From Woeseiaceae bacterium (GTDB lineage: Bacteria > Pseudomonadota > Gammaproteobacteria > Steroidobacterales > Woeseiaceae): 45,566 nt of DNA. The stretch is from positions 1 through 45,566 of the forward strand of contig JASJBE010000005.1 in assembly GCA_030066655.1 (NCBI GenBank). Reading direction: 5' to 3'. The notes under the pieces were generated by a model. The model was not told where the DNA came from, made no database searches, and was given only the letters and a program-made list of their open reading frames with translations. Made by a program: the position numbers and the translations under genes. Within the stretch, counting starts at the first letter, position 1. Every line of letters begins with the position of its first letter. Of this stretch, positions 24,046 through 32,336 are shown piece after piece.

Positions 24046-26838
24046 GTGAAAATTCTAAGCACCAACGTCTACGTTGGTCCGAACGTCTGGGCACATTTCC
24101 CGGTCATAAAGCACGTCATTGACTTAGGCGAGCTCGAACACTGGCCTACCGCGAAACTGGGCCCGGACTTTATTGAACCACTGCTCGGCATGTTGCCGGG
24201 TTTGCACGAACACGGCTGCTCGTACCGGACGCCCGGCGGTTTCGTGCGACGCATGCGAGAGGACGAGGGAACGTGGCTGGGCCACCTGATGGAGCATCTC
24301 GCGATCGAGCTGCAGAACGTCGCGGGCTCCGACGTGACCTTCGGTCGCACCCGCTCGATCGAAGGCCAGCCCGGGCACTACAACATGGTGTTCGAGTACA
24401 TGGATGCGGCGGTCGGTCGCGAGGCCAGTTCACTGGCGCTCGACCTTATTCACAGCCTGTTGCCTGACGAGCTGAAACCGGAAGGTGCACCTCTGCCGGA
24501 CTGGGATTTTCCGGAGGCGCGAGATACGTTCATTCGCTACGCGCAGCGACGAGCGCTCGGGCCCAGCACGCAGTCGCTGGTCGATGCGGCCGTCGAGCGC
24601 AACATCCCGTGGATACGGCTCAATCGCTACAGCCTCGTGCAATTCGGTTACGGACGCTACCAGCAGCGCATCCAGGCGACCACGACCAGCCGCACCAGCA
24701 ATATCGCCGTCGAGCTCGCGTCCGACAAGGAAGAGACCAACAGCATCCTGCGCGACCTTGGGCTGCCGGTGCCGAAGCAGCGCATCGTCAGGAGCAGTAC
24801 CGAAGCAATCCGCGCCGCCGAACGAATCGGCTACCCGGTCGTCATCAAGCCGCTGGCCGGCAACCACGGCCGCGGCGTGGCGATCAACCTGAGATCACCC
24901 GACGAGGTCCGGACGGGCTTCGAGAAGGCGCGCGAGCACGGCCGCTCGATCGTCGTCGAGACCTACATCGAGGGTTTCGATCATCGCCTGCTGGTTATCG
25001 ATGGCGAGCTCGTGGCCGCGGCCAAGCGCGTACCGGGACATGTCGTCGGTGATGGCAAGCACAGCATCGAAGCGCTGGTGGATATCGTTAACGAGGATCC
25101 GCGGCGAGGCGTCGGCCATGAGAAAGTGCTGACTCGCCTGGAGCTCGATCACCAGGCCGAGCGCCTGCTGGGCAAGCTGGGCTACGACAAGGACACGGTG
25201 CCCGCCGACGGCGAGGTCGTCTACCTGCGCTCCACGGCGAACCTGTCAACCGGTGGCACGGCCATCGACGTGACGGACACGATCCACCCCGACAACCGCG
25301 AGATGGCCATCCGCGCGATTAACGCAATCGGTCTCGACATCGGCGGCGTCGACTTCCTGACCAATGACATCTCCGAATCCTATCGCGATGCCGGCGGTGG
25401 GATCTGCGAGGTGAACGCCGGACCCGGCTTCCGCATGCACGTCGCGCCGAGTGAGGGCACGCCGCGTGACGTTGGCGGTGCCGTCGTCGACATGTTGTTC
25501 CCGCCCGATACGCCGAGCCGCATTCCGATTGCGGCGATCACGGGTACCAACGGCAAGACGACAACGTCCCGTATGCTGGCGCACATCCTGAAGCTCACCG
25601 GTTACACCGTCGGACTAACGTCGACCGATGGCGTGTACATCGACGGCAAGCTCAGCGTCTCCGGGGACATGACCGGCCCGATCTCGTCGCAGATCATCCT
25701 CCGCGACCCGTCGGTCGACGCGGCAGTCATGGAAACTGCGCGTGGCGGCATGCTCCGAAGCGGCCTCGGCTTCCAGTCCTGCGATGTGGCCTGCTGCCTG
25801 AACATCAGCGCCGATCACTTGGGCTTACGCGGCATCGACACGGTCGAGCAGCTCGCCGAAGTGAAGCGAGTTCCGGTCGAGATTGCGACCGACGCGGCCG
25901 TCCTGAACGCGGACGATCCGCTGTGCCTGCAGATGGCGGACTACACGGAGGCCGAGAAACTCTGTTATGTGACGATGAACCCGAATCATGCGCTCGTGAA
26001 ACAGCACATCCGCGCCGGCGGGCAGGCGTTCGTGCTCGAGCAGGGCATGAACGGGCACATGATATCGATCTATGACGGCGACACGCATACGCCGCTCTTG
26101 TGGACGCACCTGATCCCGGCGACGATCGAAGGGCGCGCCATGCACAACGTGCAGAACGCCATGTTCGCAGCCGCGCTCGCCTACAACATGAACGTCGGCC
26201 TCGAAGACATACGACACGGACTGCGCACGTTCGACTCGACCTTCTTCCAGGCTCCGGGGCGGATGAACGTCTACAACGAACATCCGTTCAGGGTCATCCT
26301 CGACTACGCACACAATCCCGCGGCCGTCAAAGCGATGTGCGGGCTTGTCGACCGCTTCGAAGTCGAAGGGCGTCGCATTGTCGTTCTGGCCGCACCGGGT
26401 GACCGGCGCGACGAGGATATCCGCGATATCGCGGCCGTCGCGAGCGGGCACTTCGATCATTTCATCTGTCGACGTGACGATAATCCTCGTGGACGAGGCC
26501 CCAACGAAGTCCCCGAGATGTTGAAGGCGGAGCTCGTCAAAAACGGTGTGTCTGAGGACATCATCGAGTTGATCCCCGGCGAAGCCGATGCGACCGAGCA
26601 TGCGCTTAAAATGGCCGAGCCCGGTGACCTGGTCCTGATTCTCGGCGACAACATTCGACGAACCTGGAAGCAGATCATCTACTACAACAGCGATGGCAAG
26701 GTCGACCAGAGCAAGAAGCACACGCCGGCAACCATCGAGTTGCCCGAGACCGATGATTTCGCATTCTCCGACGACGTCGAGATCATCAGCGACGAGCGTG
26801 GTGTCCGCATTGCTGCCCGCGAAGAGGATGGCGACTGA
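24046..26838 (+). CDS. cphA: Cyanophycin synthetase
   Basis: 930 aa. Polymerises Asp and Arg into multi-L-arginyl-poly-L-aspartate, a nitrogen store, using ATP. Domain order: N-terminal domain (1-160), ATP-grasp (about 215-480; SDKEETNSILRDLGLPVPKQ, VIKPLAGNHGRGVAIN, ICEVNAGPGFRMH) that adds Asp, and the Mur-ligase-like part (490-880) that adds Arg, with P-loop GTNGKTTT (500-507), ISADHLGLRG and DYAHNPAA. It starts with GTG at 24046 with AGGGGA seven bases before. A C-terminal acidic tail (about 50 aa, IELPETDDFAFSDDVEIIS) goes beyond the usual end. All catalytic motifs are present. Confidence 0.96.
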   Translation: MKILSTNVYVGPNVWAHFPVIKHVIDLGELEHWPTAKLGPDFIEPLLGMLPGLHEHGCSYRTPGGFVRRMREDEGTWLGHLMEHLAIELQNVAGSDVTFGRTRSIEGQPGHYNMVFEYMDAAVGREASSLALDLIHSLLPDELKPEGAPLPDWDFPEARDTFIRYAQRRALGPSTQSLVDAAVERNIPWIRLNRYSLVQFGYGRYQQRIQATTTSRTSNIAVELASDKEETNSILRDLGLPVPKQRIVRSSTEAIRAAERIGYPVVIKPLAGNHGRGVAINLRSPDEVRTGFEKAREHGRSIVVETYIEGFDHRLLVIDGELVAAAKRVPGHVVGDGKHSIEALVDIVNEDPRRGVGHEKVLTRLELDHQAERLLGKLGYDKDTVPADGEVVYLRSTANLSTGGTAIDVTDTIHPDNREMAIRAINAIGLDIGGVDFLTNDISESYRDAGGGICEVNAGPGFRMHVAPSEGTPRDVGGAVVDMLFPPDTPSRIPIAAITGTNGKTTTSRMLAHILKLTGYTVGLTSTDGVYIDGKLSVSGDMTGPISSQIILRDPSVDAAVMETARGGMLRSGLGFQSCDVACCLNISADHLGLRGIDTVEQLAEVKRVPVEIATDAAVLNADDPLCLQMADYTEAEKLCYVTMNPNHALVKQHIRAGGQAFVLEQGMNGHMISIYDGDTHTPLLWTHLIPATIEGRAMHNVQNAMFAAALAYNMNVGLEDIRHGLRTFDSTFFQAPGRMNVYNEHPFRVILDYAHNPAAVKAMCGLVDRFEVEGRRIVVLAAPGDRRDEDIRDIAAVASGHFDHFICRRDDNPRGRGPNEVPEMLKAELVKNGVSEDIIELIPGEADATEHALKMAEPGDLVLILGDNIRRTWKQIIYYNSDGKVDQSKKHTPATIELPETDDFAFSDDVEIISDERGVRIAAREEDGD

Positions 26839-26847
26839 GTAAGGCCC

Positions 26848-28524
26848 ATGCGATTCCTCGACGCGAGACGACTGACGGGCCCCAACCTGCTGTTCGACGT
26901 ACCGGCAGCCGTGCTCGATATCGAGTGCGATGAAGGCGACGTCGACCGGATACCGGCCGTTTGGGAAAAGCACGTCAAGACTGTCACCGACGCGCTCGGC
27001 TGGGCGGCGCCGGAATTCAACTGGACCAGGCTTACCGGAGGCTTGAGTCTCGCATTCACGGTAGAAATCGACCAGCTCTACGCGGCTTCGGAGATTAACG
27101 AATGGAGCTTTGAGGCCATCGCTGCAGAACTCGGCGGGGAAGCACTGCCCGATGTGGCCGAGGCGATAGAGCGTATTGGCAACGAGGCCAAAGAAGAGGC
27201 CAACCCCGGATTGCTCGACCTCAAGGCCGCGGCGCAGCGACACGAGGTCACGCTGTTGTGGGATGACGACGACGTGTCGCTGGGCATGGGCATCCGCTCA
27301 GACGTGTGGCCGGTACGCGAGTTGCCCGACGACGTTGACTGGGGCCGCTATGGTGACGTGCCGATCGGCCTCGTGACCGGCACCAACGGCAAGACGACAA
27401 CCGTTCGCGTCGCGAGCCACATCCTGCGCGGGACGCACAAAGGCGTTGGCGTCAGCTGCACCGACTGGATCGCAGTCAACGATACCGTCATCGACCGCGA
27501 TGACTGGTCCGGGCCCGGAGGCGCGAGACAGGTGCTCAGGAATCCGGATGTCGACGTGGCCGTGCTCGAATCGGCGCGTGGCGGGCTCTTGCGGCGTGGC
27601 CTCGGCGTCGATCAGGCGGCGGCCGCCGCGATCACCAATATCGCGGAAGATCACCTGGGTGACTTCGGCTCCGCGAACATGCGTGAGTTGCTCAACATCA
27701 AGTGGATCGTCAGCCGCGCCGTCGCGGACAGAGGAACGCTGGTCCTGAACGCCGATGACCCACTGCTCTGCAAAAAGGCCGTCGAATTCGACGGTCGTAT
27801 CAGCTGGTTCAGCCTCAATGCCAGTAACGAGCGCATCGAGCAGAGCCTCGCGTCCGGCGGAACGGCGTTCATCCTGTCAGGCGATGTGCTCTGCATGCGC
27901 AACGGCGACACTCAGACCGACATCTGCAAAACGTTCGAGATCCCGATCGCGATGGGCGGGGCTGCACGTCACAACGTTGCCAATGCGCTGGCGGCCGCCG
28001 CGCTGACGTATCACCTCGGCGTCGACCTCGAGGATATTGCAGTTGGCCTCAAGAGCGTCGAGCAGGACGATAATCCGGGACGCTGCAATCTCTACGAGCT
28101 TAACGGCAGGAAGATACTCGTCGATTTCGCGCACAACCCGCAGGCGATGCATGCACTGTTCGACATGGCGAGGGCGATACCCGCGAGGAGGCGTGTGCTG
28201 TGCTTCGGCCAGGCCGGGGATCGTCCCGACCCGCTGATCGAACGAATGACCCGCGATGCTTTCGCGATCGGTCTGGACCGCGTCGTCGTGTCTGAGCTAA
28301 CGAAGTACCATCGGGGCAGGCAGCATGGCGAAGTGTTCGCCGTCATTCAGCGGACACTGAAGGACCAGGGTCTCGCTGACGAGGATATCCGTCATTTCGA
28401 GAAGGAGCTCGAGTCCTTTGACCACGCGCTTGAATGGGCAGGGGAGGGCGATCTCGTCATTATGCTGGCGTTGGGAGGCGCGGCGCCGATCGTCGAACGC
28501 CTCCGTGAACTGGGGCTTCATTAA
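26848..28524 (+). CDS. Stand-alone Mur-ligase homologue of the cyanophycin operon
   Basis: 558 aa, 9 bp after cphA. It resembles the Mur-ligase half of cyanophycin synthetase, with P-loop GTNGKTTT (178-185), VLESARGGLLRRGLGVD, NIAEDHLGDFG and VDFAHNPQAMHALFDM, but the ATP-grasp region is absent. In its place is a 170-residue N-terminal part beginning MRFLDARRLTGPNLLFDVPA, which I do not recognise. By family logic it should ligate an amino acid or peptide carboxylate in an ATP-dependent step. It may modify or shorten cyanophycin, act with CphA as a partner, or make a related peptide. Some proteobacteria carry a second cphA-like gene (cphA') beside cphA, but those normally keep ATP-grasp. Function not established. 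Confidence 0.85.
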   Translation: MRFLDARRLTGPNLLFDVPAAVLDIECDEGDVDRIPAVWEKHVKTVTDALGWAAPEFNWTRLTGGLSLAFTVEIDQLYAASEINEWSFEAIAAELGGEALPDVAEAIERIGNEAKEEANPGLLDLKAAAQRHEVTLLWDDDDVSLGMGIRSDVWPVRELPDDVDWGRYGDVPIGLVTGTNGKTTTVRVASHILRGTHKGVGVSCTDWIAVNDTVIDRDDWSGPGGARQVLRNPDVDVAVLESARGGLLRRGLGVDQAAAAAITNIAEDHLGDFGSANMRELLNIKWIVSRAVADRGTLVLNADDPLLCKKAVEFDGRISWFSLNASNERIEQSLASGGTAFILSGDVLCMRNGDTQTDICKTFEIPIAMGGAARHNVANALAAAALTYHLGVDLEDIAVGLKSVEQDDNPGRCNLYELNGRKILVDFAHNPQAMHALFDMARAIPARRRVLCFGQAGDRPDPLIERMTRDAFAIGLDRVVVSELTKYHRGRQHGEVFAVIQRTLKDQGLADEDIRHFEKELESFDHALEWAGEGDLVIMLALGGAAPIVERLRELGLH

Positions 28525-28554
28525 GGTCTGCCAGCAGCATGGGGTTTACAGGCG

Positions 28555-29553
28555 CTAGCCGCCGTCGGCGGCGCTGCCAGCGCTCCTGTCCCGTCCCGGT
28601 GTCTTGATGAATGCCACGATATCGGCCGCCACGCGCTCCGTCGTCGATGGTGACAGTATCTCTCCTGCCAGCATATGGCTGCTTGGGTCCTCGATGTCGA
28701 GCACCTCGATGTAGCGCTTGTTGGGCGCCTGAACTTGTTCGAGAAACGCCTTTCCGGCTTCGGGTGAGATGACCGTGTCCCCTGGCGAGACCATGACCAG
28801 CAGGTTTGCATCGATCGCACTCGGGGCGCTGGCGTTGGCGTAGTCGACAAGCCGCATCATCTCGACGAGCGCCGATGTCGGGTACGTGTTCGACCAGTAC
28901 GTCGCATGCAGTTCACTGTGCGTTTCGAACGAGCGAATCGGTCCGATCAACGCGTCTGCAAGCTGAGGGCCCGCGGGCATCGTCAGCAACCTTGACATGC
29001 CGTCGCGCAACGCGAAGTTCGGCGACAGCAGGACGATGTCGGACACATTCTCTGCCAGCGGATGATCGAGTATTGCGGTTGCCAGCGTGGCGCCCGTTGA
29101 CGTGCCGACGACGATGACCTTGTCGCCGAGGCGCTCGCCAATCGCCAGTGCCTCGGCGCCGTCGTCCAGCCAGCTCTCTGCCCGAACGTCGACGAGGGCC
29201 CCGCTGGAGCGTCCGTGGCCGGTCAGCCGGGTCTCGAACAGGTTGGCGCCCAGCGCATCGGCGACGATTTCGATCGTGGGCGAGAGCTCCCGACGGGTCG
29301 CCGAGAACCCGTGCAGGTAGACGATGGCGTACTCGGTGCGTTCGCCGGGTACCTGCCAGCGAATCCGCTTGTCGGTGTCGTCGATCAGCGGGTACGGCGC
29401 CGCGCTCTCCGTTTCCTTAAGGTAGGCGTCGAGGTCGCCCGGTAGCTCCGGCACGATGGAGCGGCTCTCGAGCCTCGGCGGCGTCAGTACGAACAGCACC
29501 GCTACCAGCGCCAGGGCGGCCGTTGCACCCGCGATTCGCCATTTCGACATCAT
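28555..29553 (-). CDS. Membrane-anchored alpha/beta hydrolase (lipase-like)
   Basis: 332 aa. An N-terminal hydrophobic stretch (AGATAALALVAVLFVLTPP, 8-26) acts as signal anchor or signal peptide, so the enzyme faces the periplasm. The fold is monoacylglycerol-lipase-like: YLHGFSATRRELSP (oxyanion), TRLTGHGRSSG, nucleophile elbow VGTSTGATLA (Ser152), acid in VSPGDTVISPE (about 258) and His in DPSSHMLAGE (about 293). The substrate is unknown, an acyl ester or lipid being likely. Its ATG overlaps the stop of the EVE gene, so the two are cotranscribed. Confidence 0.85.
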   Translation of the reverse strand: MMSKWRIAGATAALALVAVLFVLTPPRLESRSIVPELPGDLDAYLKETESAAPYPLIDDTDKRIRWQVPGERTEYAIVYLHGFSATRRELSPTIEIVADALGANLFETRLTGHGRSSGALVDVRAESWLDDGAEALAIGERLGDKVIVVGTSTGATLATAILDHPLAENVSDIVLLSPNFALRDGMSRLLTMPAGPQLADALIGPIRSFETHSELHATYWSNTYPTSALVEMMRLVDYANASAPSAIDANLLVMVSPGDTVISPEAGKAFLEQVQAPNKRYIEVLDIEDPSSHMLAGEILSPSTTERVAADIVAFIKTPGRDRSAGSAADGG

Positions 29554-30002
29554 TCGAGACCCAGGATCAGGTCCCAGTGTTCGTCCGTGACCGGCAGGAT
29601 CGACAGGCGATTGCCTTTCCTCAACAGGATGAAGTCGTCGAGGCCGTCTTGCTGCTTCAGCTCGGTCAGCGTGATGTTGCGCTTCAGTTTCCTGACGTAG
29701 CGGACGTCAACCAGAATCCAGCGTGGGTTGTCCTTCGAGCTCTTCGGATCGTAGTACTTCGACTCCGGGTCGAACTGCGTCGGATCCGGGTAGGGTTTCC
29801 CAACAATCCTGGCCAGGCCGACGATGCCGGGTTCCTTGCAGTTGGAATGATAGAAGAAGACGTTGTCGCCTGGCCGCATGTCGTCGCGCATCATGTTGCG
29901 TGCCTGGTAGTTGCGAATTCCGTCCCAAGGCTCGCGTTTGTCTCTTTTCAGGTCGTCGATACTGTAGTCGTCGGGTTCCGACTTCATCAGCCAGTTGGCC
30001 AT
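29550..30002 (-). CDS. EVE domain protein (thymocyte nuclear protein 1 type)
   Basis: 150 aa, a complete single EVE domain. NWLMKSEPDDYSIDDL at the start, WDGIRNYQARNMMRDDMRPGDNVFFYHSN and GIVGLARIVGKPYPDPTQFD are hallmark stretches. The PUA-like EVE fold binds modified bases in DNA or RNA in other contexts; in stand-alone bacterial members the role is unclear. It overlaps the downstream hydrolase gene by four bases. No restriction or modification gene is near, so no specific defence role is implied. Confidence 0.93.
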   Translation of the reverse strand: MANWLMKSEPDDYSIDDLKRDKREPWDGIRNYQARNMMRDDMRPGDNVFFYHSNCKEPGIVGLARIVGKPYPDPTQFDPESKYYDPKSSKDNPRWILVDVRYVRKLKRNITLTELKQQDGLDDFILLRKGNRLSILPVTDEHWDLILGLE

Positions 30003-30090
30003 AGGCTTGGTCCTTCACCGAAAGGGCGGCGATTCTAGCACGGTCGCGCAGTCTCGTCGGTACACGGAGGCGGACCTGCGGAACGTATCC

Positions 30091-30124
30091 TTGTGACAAA
30101 ACTGAAACATTCGGCACGTATTAT
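30091..30124 (+). promoter_or_regulatory. Candidate Pho box and -10 upstream of the phosphate module
   Basis: TTGTGACAAAACTGAAAC (30091-30108) has the two-half, 11-bp-period form of a PhoB site (consensus CTGTCAT-N4-CTGTCAT, imperfect here). A TATTAT -10 box at 30119-30124 follows after 10 bp, the spacing of PhoB-activated promoters in which the Pho box replaces the -35. The leader to the DUF47 start would be about 120 bases. Confidence 0.5.
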
Positions 30125-30253
30125 CCGCCACTGAAAAAGAGACGGTCGGTTGCCTTAAAGCGCCGAAAACCGCGAGTGCTGTGATAGGATTGCCGCCGCG
30201 TCGGCGCGCTCGTCGCTTCGGCCGGCATTCCCCAGCGGTGCTCCCAGGACCCC

Positions 30254-30928
30254 ATGATGACTAACTCCATCGTCGACATCTTTGCTGCTTCCCCGGTCAT
30301 GCCCATTGAGGAGCATATGGGCCTTGCAAAAGACTGTGCCGAACAGCTGCAGAAGTTCTTCGAGGCGGTTTCCAGGTTCGAATGGGACGATGCGGAGAAG
30401 ATCCGCGATGAAATCGTCCGGCTGGAGGAGCAGGCCGATTCACTGAAGCAGGATATTCGCAAGCGACTCACGCGACGTTCATTCATGCCCGTCGCCCGAC
30501 AGGACCTGATCGGCATGCTGCTGTCGCAGGATGAGATTGCCAACGTCGCTCGCGAGGTGTCGAGTCTCGTGCTGGTTCGGAAGATGCCGATACCCGATGC
30601 GATACAGGAAGACTTCCTGCAGTTCGTCGAGGTCAATATTTCGGCGGTCAAGCAGACCCAGACCAGCGTCAAGGAACTCGATGAGCTGTTCGCCAGCAAC
30701 TTCCGCGGTGCGGAGGCCAAGCTTGTCGACGCCATGCTCGACAAGCTGGACAGCATCGAGACCGGAATTGAGGGCCGCCTGTTTGACCTGCAGTCCAAAC
30801 TGCATGCGATAGAAGATTCGCTGGACCCTGTCAGCATCGTCTTTACCTACCAGCTGATCGCGCGGATCGCTGATATCGCTTACTCGGCAGACCGCGTCGG
30901 GCAGCGTCTCGAGCTGCTCATCTCGTAG
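30254..30928 (+). CDS. PhoU-like DUF47 protein (Pit accessory)
   Basis: 224 aa, all-helical, of the TIGR00153/DUF47 (PhoU-related) family. Recognisable parts: SPVMPIEEHM at the start, AEKIRDEIVRLEEQADSLKQDIRKRLTRRSFMPVARQDL (about 47-85), and IARIADIAYSADRVGQRLELL at the C-terminus. Such genes nearly always precede a Pit phosphate transporter, as here (43 bp), and are thought to regulate or assist it. Start at ATG 30254; the next ATG (30257) is equally possible. Confidence 0.93.
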   Translation: MMTNSIVDIFAASPVMPIEEHMGLAKDCAEQLQKFFEAVSRFEWDDAEKIRDEIVRLEEQADSLKQDIRKRLTRRSFMPVARQDLIGMLLSQDEIANVAREVSSLVLVRKMPIPDAIQEDFLQFVEVNISAVKQTQTSVKELDELFASNFRGAEAKLVDAMLDKLDSIETGIEGRLFDLQSKLHAIEDSLDPVSIVFTYQLIARIADIAYSADRVGQRLELLIS

Positions 30929-30971
30929 CAGAGCCAGTCACTACCAGTCATTCGCCGGAGCGGCACAGAAC

Positions 30972-32222
30972 ATGGAAGCCCAATTCGTCTATATCGCGCT
31001 TGCCGCGGCCTTCGGCCTCTTCATGGCATGGGGTATCGGCGCCAACGACGTCGCGAATGCGATGGCGACGTCTGTCGGCTCGAAGGCGCTGACCATCAAG
31101 CAGGCCATCATCGTGGCCGCCATATTCGAGTTTGCCGGCGCCGTGCTCGCCGGTGGCGCCGTCACGTCGACCATACGCCGCGGCATCGTCGATGTGGAGT
31201 TGGTGTCCGGAACGCCGGAACTCCTGGTCTACGGCATGCTGGCCGCGTTGCTGGCCGCCGGCACCTGGTTGCTGATTGCGTCGCATCGCGGCTGGCCGGT
31301 ATCGACGACGCACTCGATCGTTGGCGCGATCGTCGGCTTCGCGGCCGTCGGCATTGGCGTCGATGCCGTCCAGTGGAGCAAGGTGGGCACGATCGTCATG
31401 AGCTGGGTGGCGTCGCCGCTCACGGCCGGCGTCATCGCCTACCTCCTTTACCAGTCGGTGCAATGGCTGATCCTGAGCAAGGACGATCCGTTGCTGTACG
31501 CGAAACGCTACGTGCCGTTCTATATGTTCCTCGCGGCGTTCACGATGACGCTGGTAACTATCCTCAAGGGCCTCAAGCACATCGGGCTCAACATGAGCAC
31601 CGGCGATGCCTACCTCCTGGCCGTCGTCATCGCGGCCATCGTCGCCGTGATCGGCAAGGTCATCATCTCGCGCATCCAGGCGGACCCGGAGGCCGAGAGA
31701 GAGCAACGCTTCGCAACCGTCGAGCGTGTGTTTGCAATCCTGATGGTCGTAACGGCCTGTGGCATGGCCTTCGCGCACGGATCCAACGATGTAGCCAACG
31801 CGATCGGTCCGCTGGCCGCCGTCATAACAACCGCCCAGTCGGGCTACGTCTCGGCGCAGGCCGCGCTGCCGATCTGGGTCCTGTTCCTCGGTGGCCTCGG
31901 CATCGTATTCGGCCTCGCGACATTCGGTATCCGCGTCATCAGGACGGTCGGGCGCAAGATCACGCACCTGACGCCGAGTCGTGGTTTCGCCGCGGAGATC
32001 GCGGCGGCGACGACGATCGTCATCGCGTCGGGCACGGGTATGCCGGTGTCCACGACGCACACGCTGGTCGGCGCCGTGCTCGGCGTCGGCATGGCACGTG
32101 GCATCGAGGCGATCGATCTCAGTATTGTCACGCGCATCTTCGTTTCGTGGGTCGTGACGATCCCCGCCGGCGCGACGCTCGCGATCGTGTTCTTCTTCCT
32201 GTTCAGGGCGATCCTGCCCTAG
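30972..32222 (+). CDS. pit: Low-affinity inorganic phosphate transporter Pit
   Basis: 416 aa integral membrane protein of the PiT (PHO4) family. Two inverted halves carry the signature GANDVANAMATSVGSKALT (about 24-42) and GSNDVANAIGPLAAV (about 268-282), plus the paired PVSTTHSIVGAIVGF and PVSTTHTLVGAVLGVG motifs. About ten membrane segments. It takes up metal-phosphate or phosphate with protons (some members use sodium). It follows the DUF47 gene and probably shares its promoter, so phosphate control through the candidate Pho box would make this a PhoB-regulated Pit system. Confidence 0.96.
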   Translation: MEAQFVYIALAAAFGLFMAWGIGANDVANAMATSVGSKALTIKQAIIVAAIFEFAGAVLAGGAVTSTIRRGIVDVELVSGTPELLVYGMLAALLAAGTWLLIASHRGWPVSTTHSIVGAIVGFAAVGIGVDAVQWSKVGTIVMSWVASPLTAGVIAYLLYQSVQWLILSKDDPLLYAKRYVPFYMFLAAFTMTLVTILKGLKHIGLNMSTGDAYLLAVVIAAIVAVIGKVIISRIQADPEAEREQRFATVERVFAILMVVTACGMAFAHGSNDVANAIGPLAAVITTAQSGYVSAQAALPIWVLFLGGLGIVFGLATFGIRVIRTVGRKITHLTPSRGFAAEIAAATTIVIASGTGMPVSTTHTLVGAVLGVGMARGIEAIDLSIVTRIFVSWVVTIPAGATLAIVFFFLFRAILP

Positions 32223-32336
32223 CCCGAAGTCCGCACCGGTCGTACCCACGAGTCGGTGACGTATTCCGGCTGGCGCAGCATTGTAAGTCCTTCGCCGCTG
32301 TGATTTGATCGTGTGACTAATCTCGAGGTCTGTCCC

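Noticed and set aside
25825-27243. 472-codon minus-strand frame across cphA and the Mur ligase
   Set aside because: Shadow of the cyanophycin genes, crossing the boundary of both; no domain seen.
30948-32249. 433-codon minus-strand frame opposite pit
   Set aside because: Composition is dominated by Arg, Asp and His from an antisense reading of a membrane protein; no motif.
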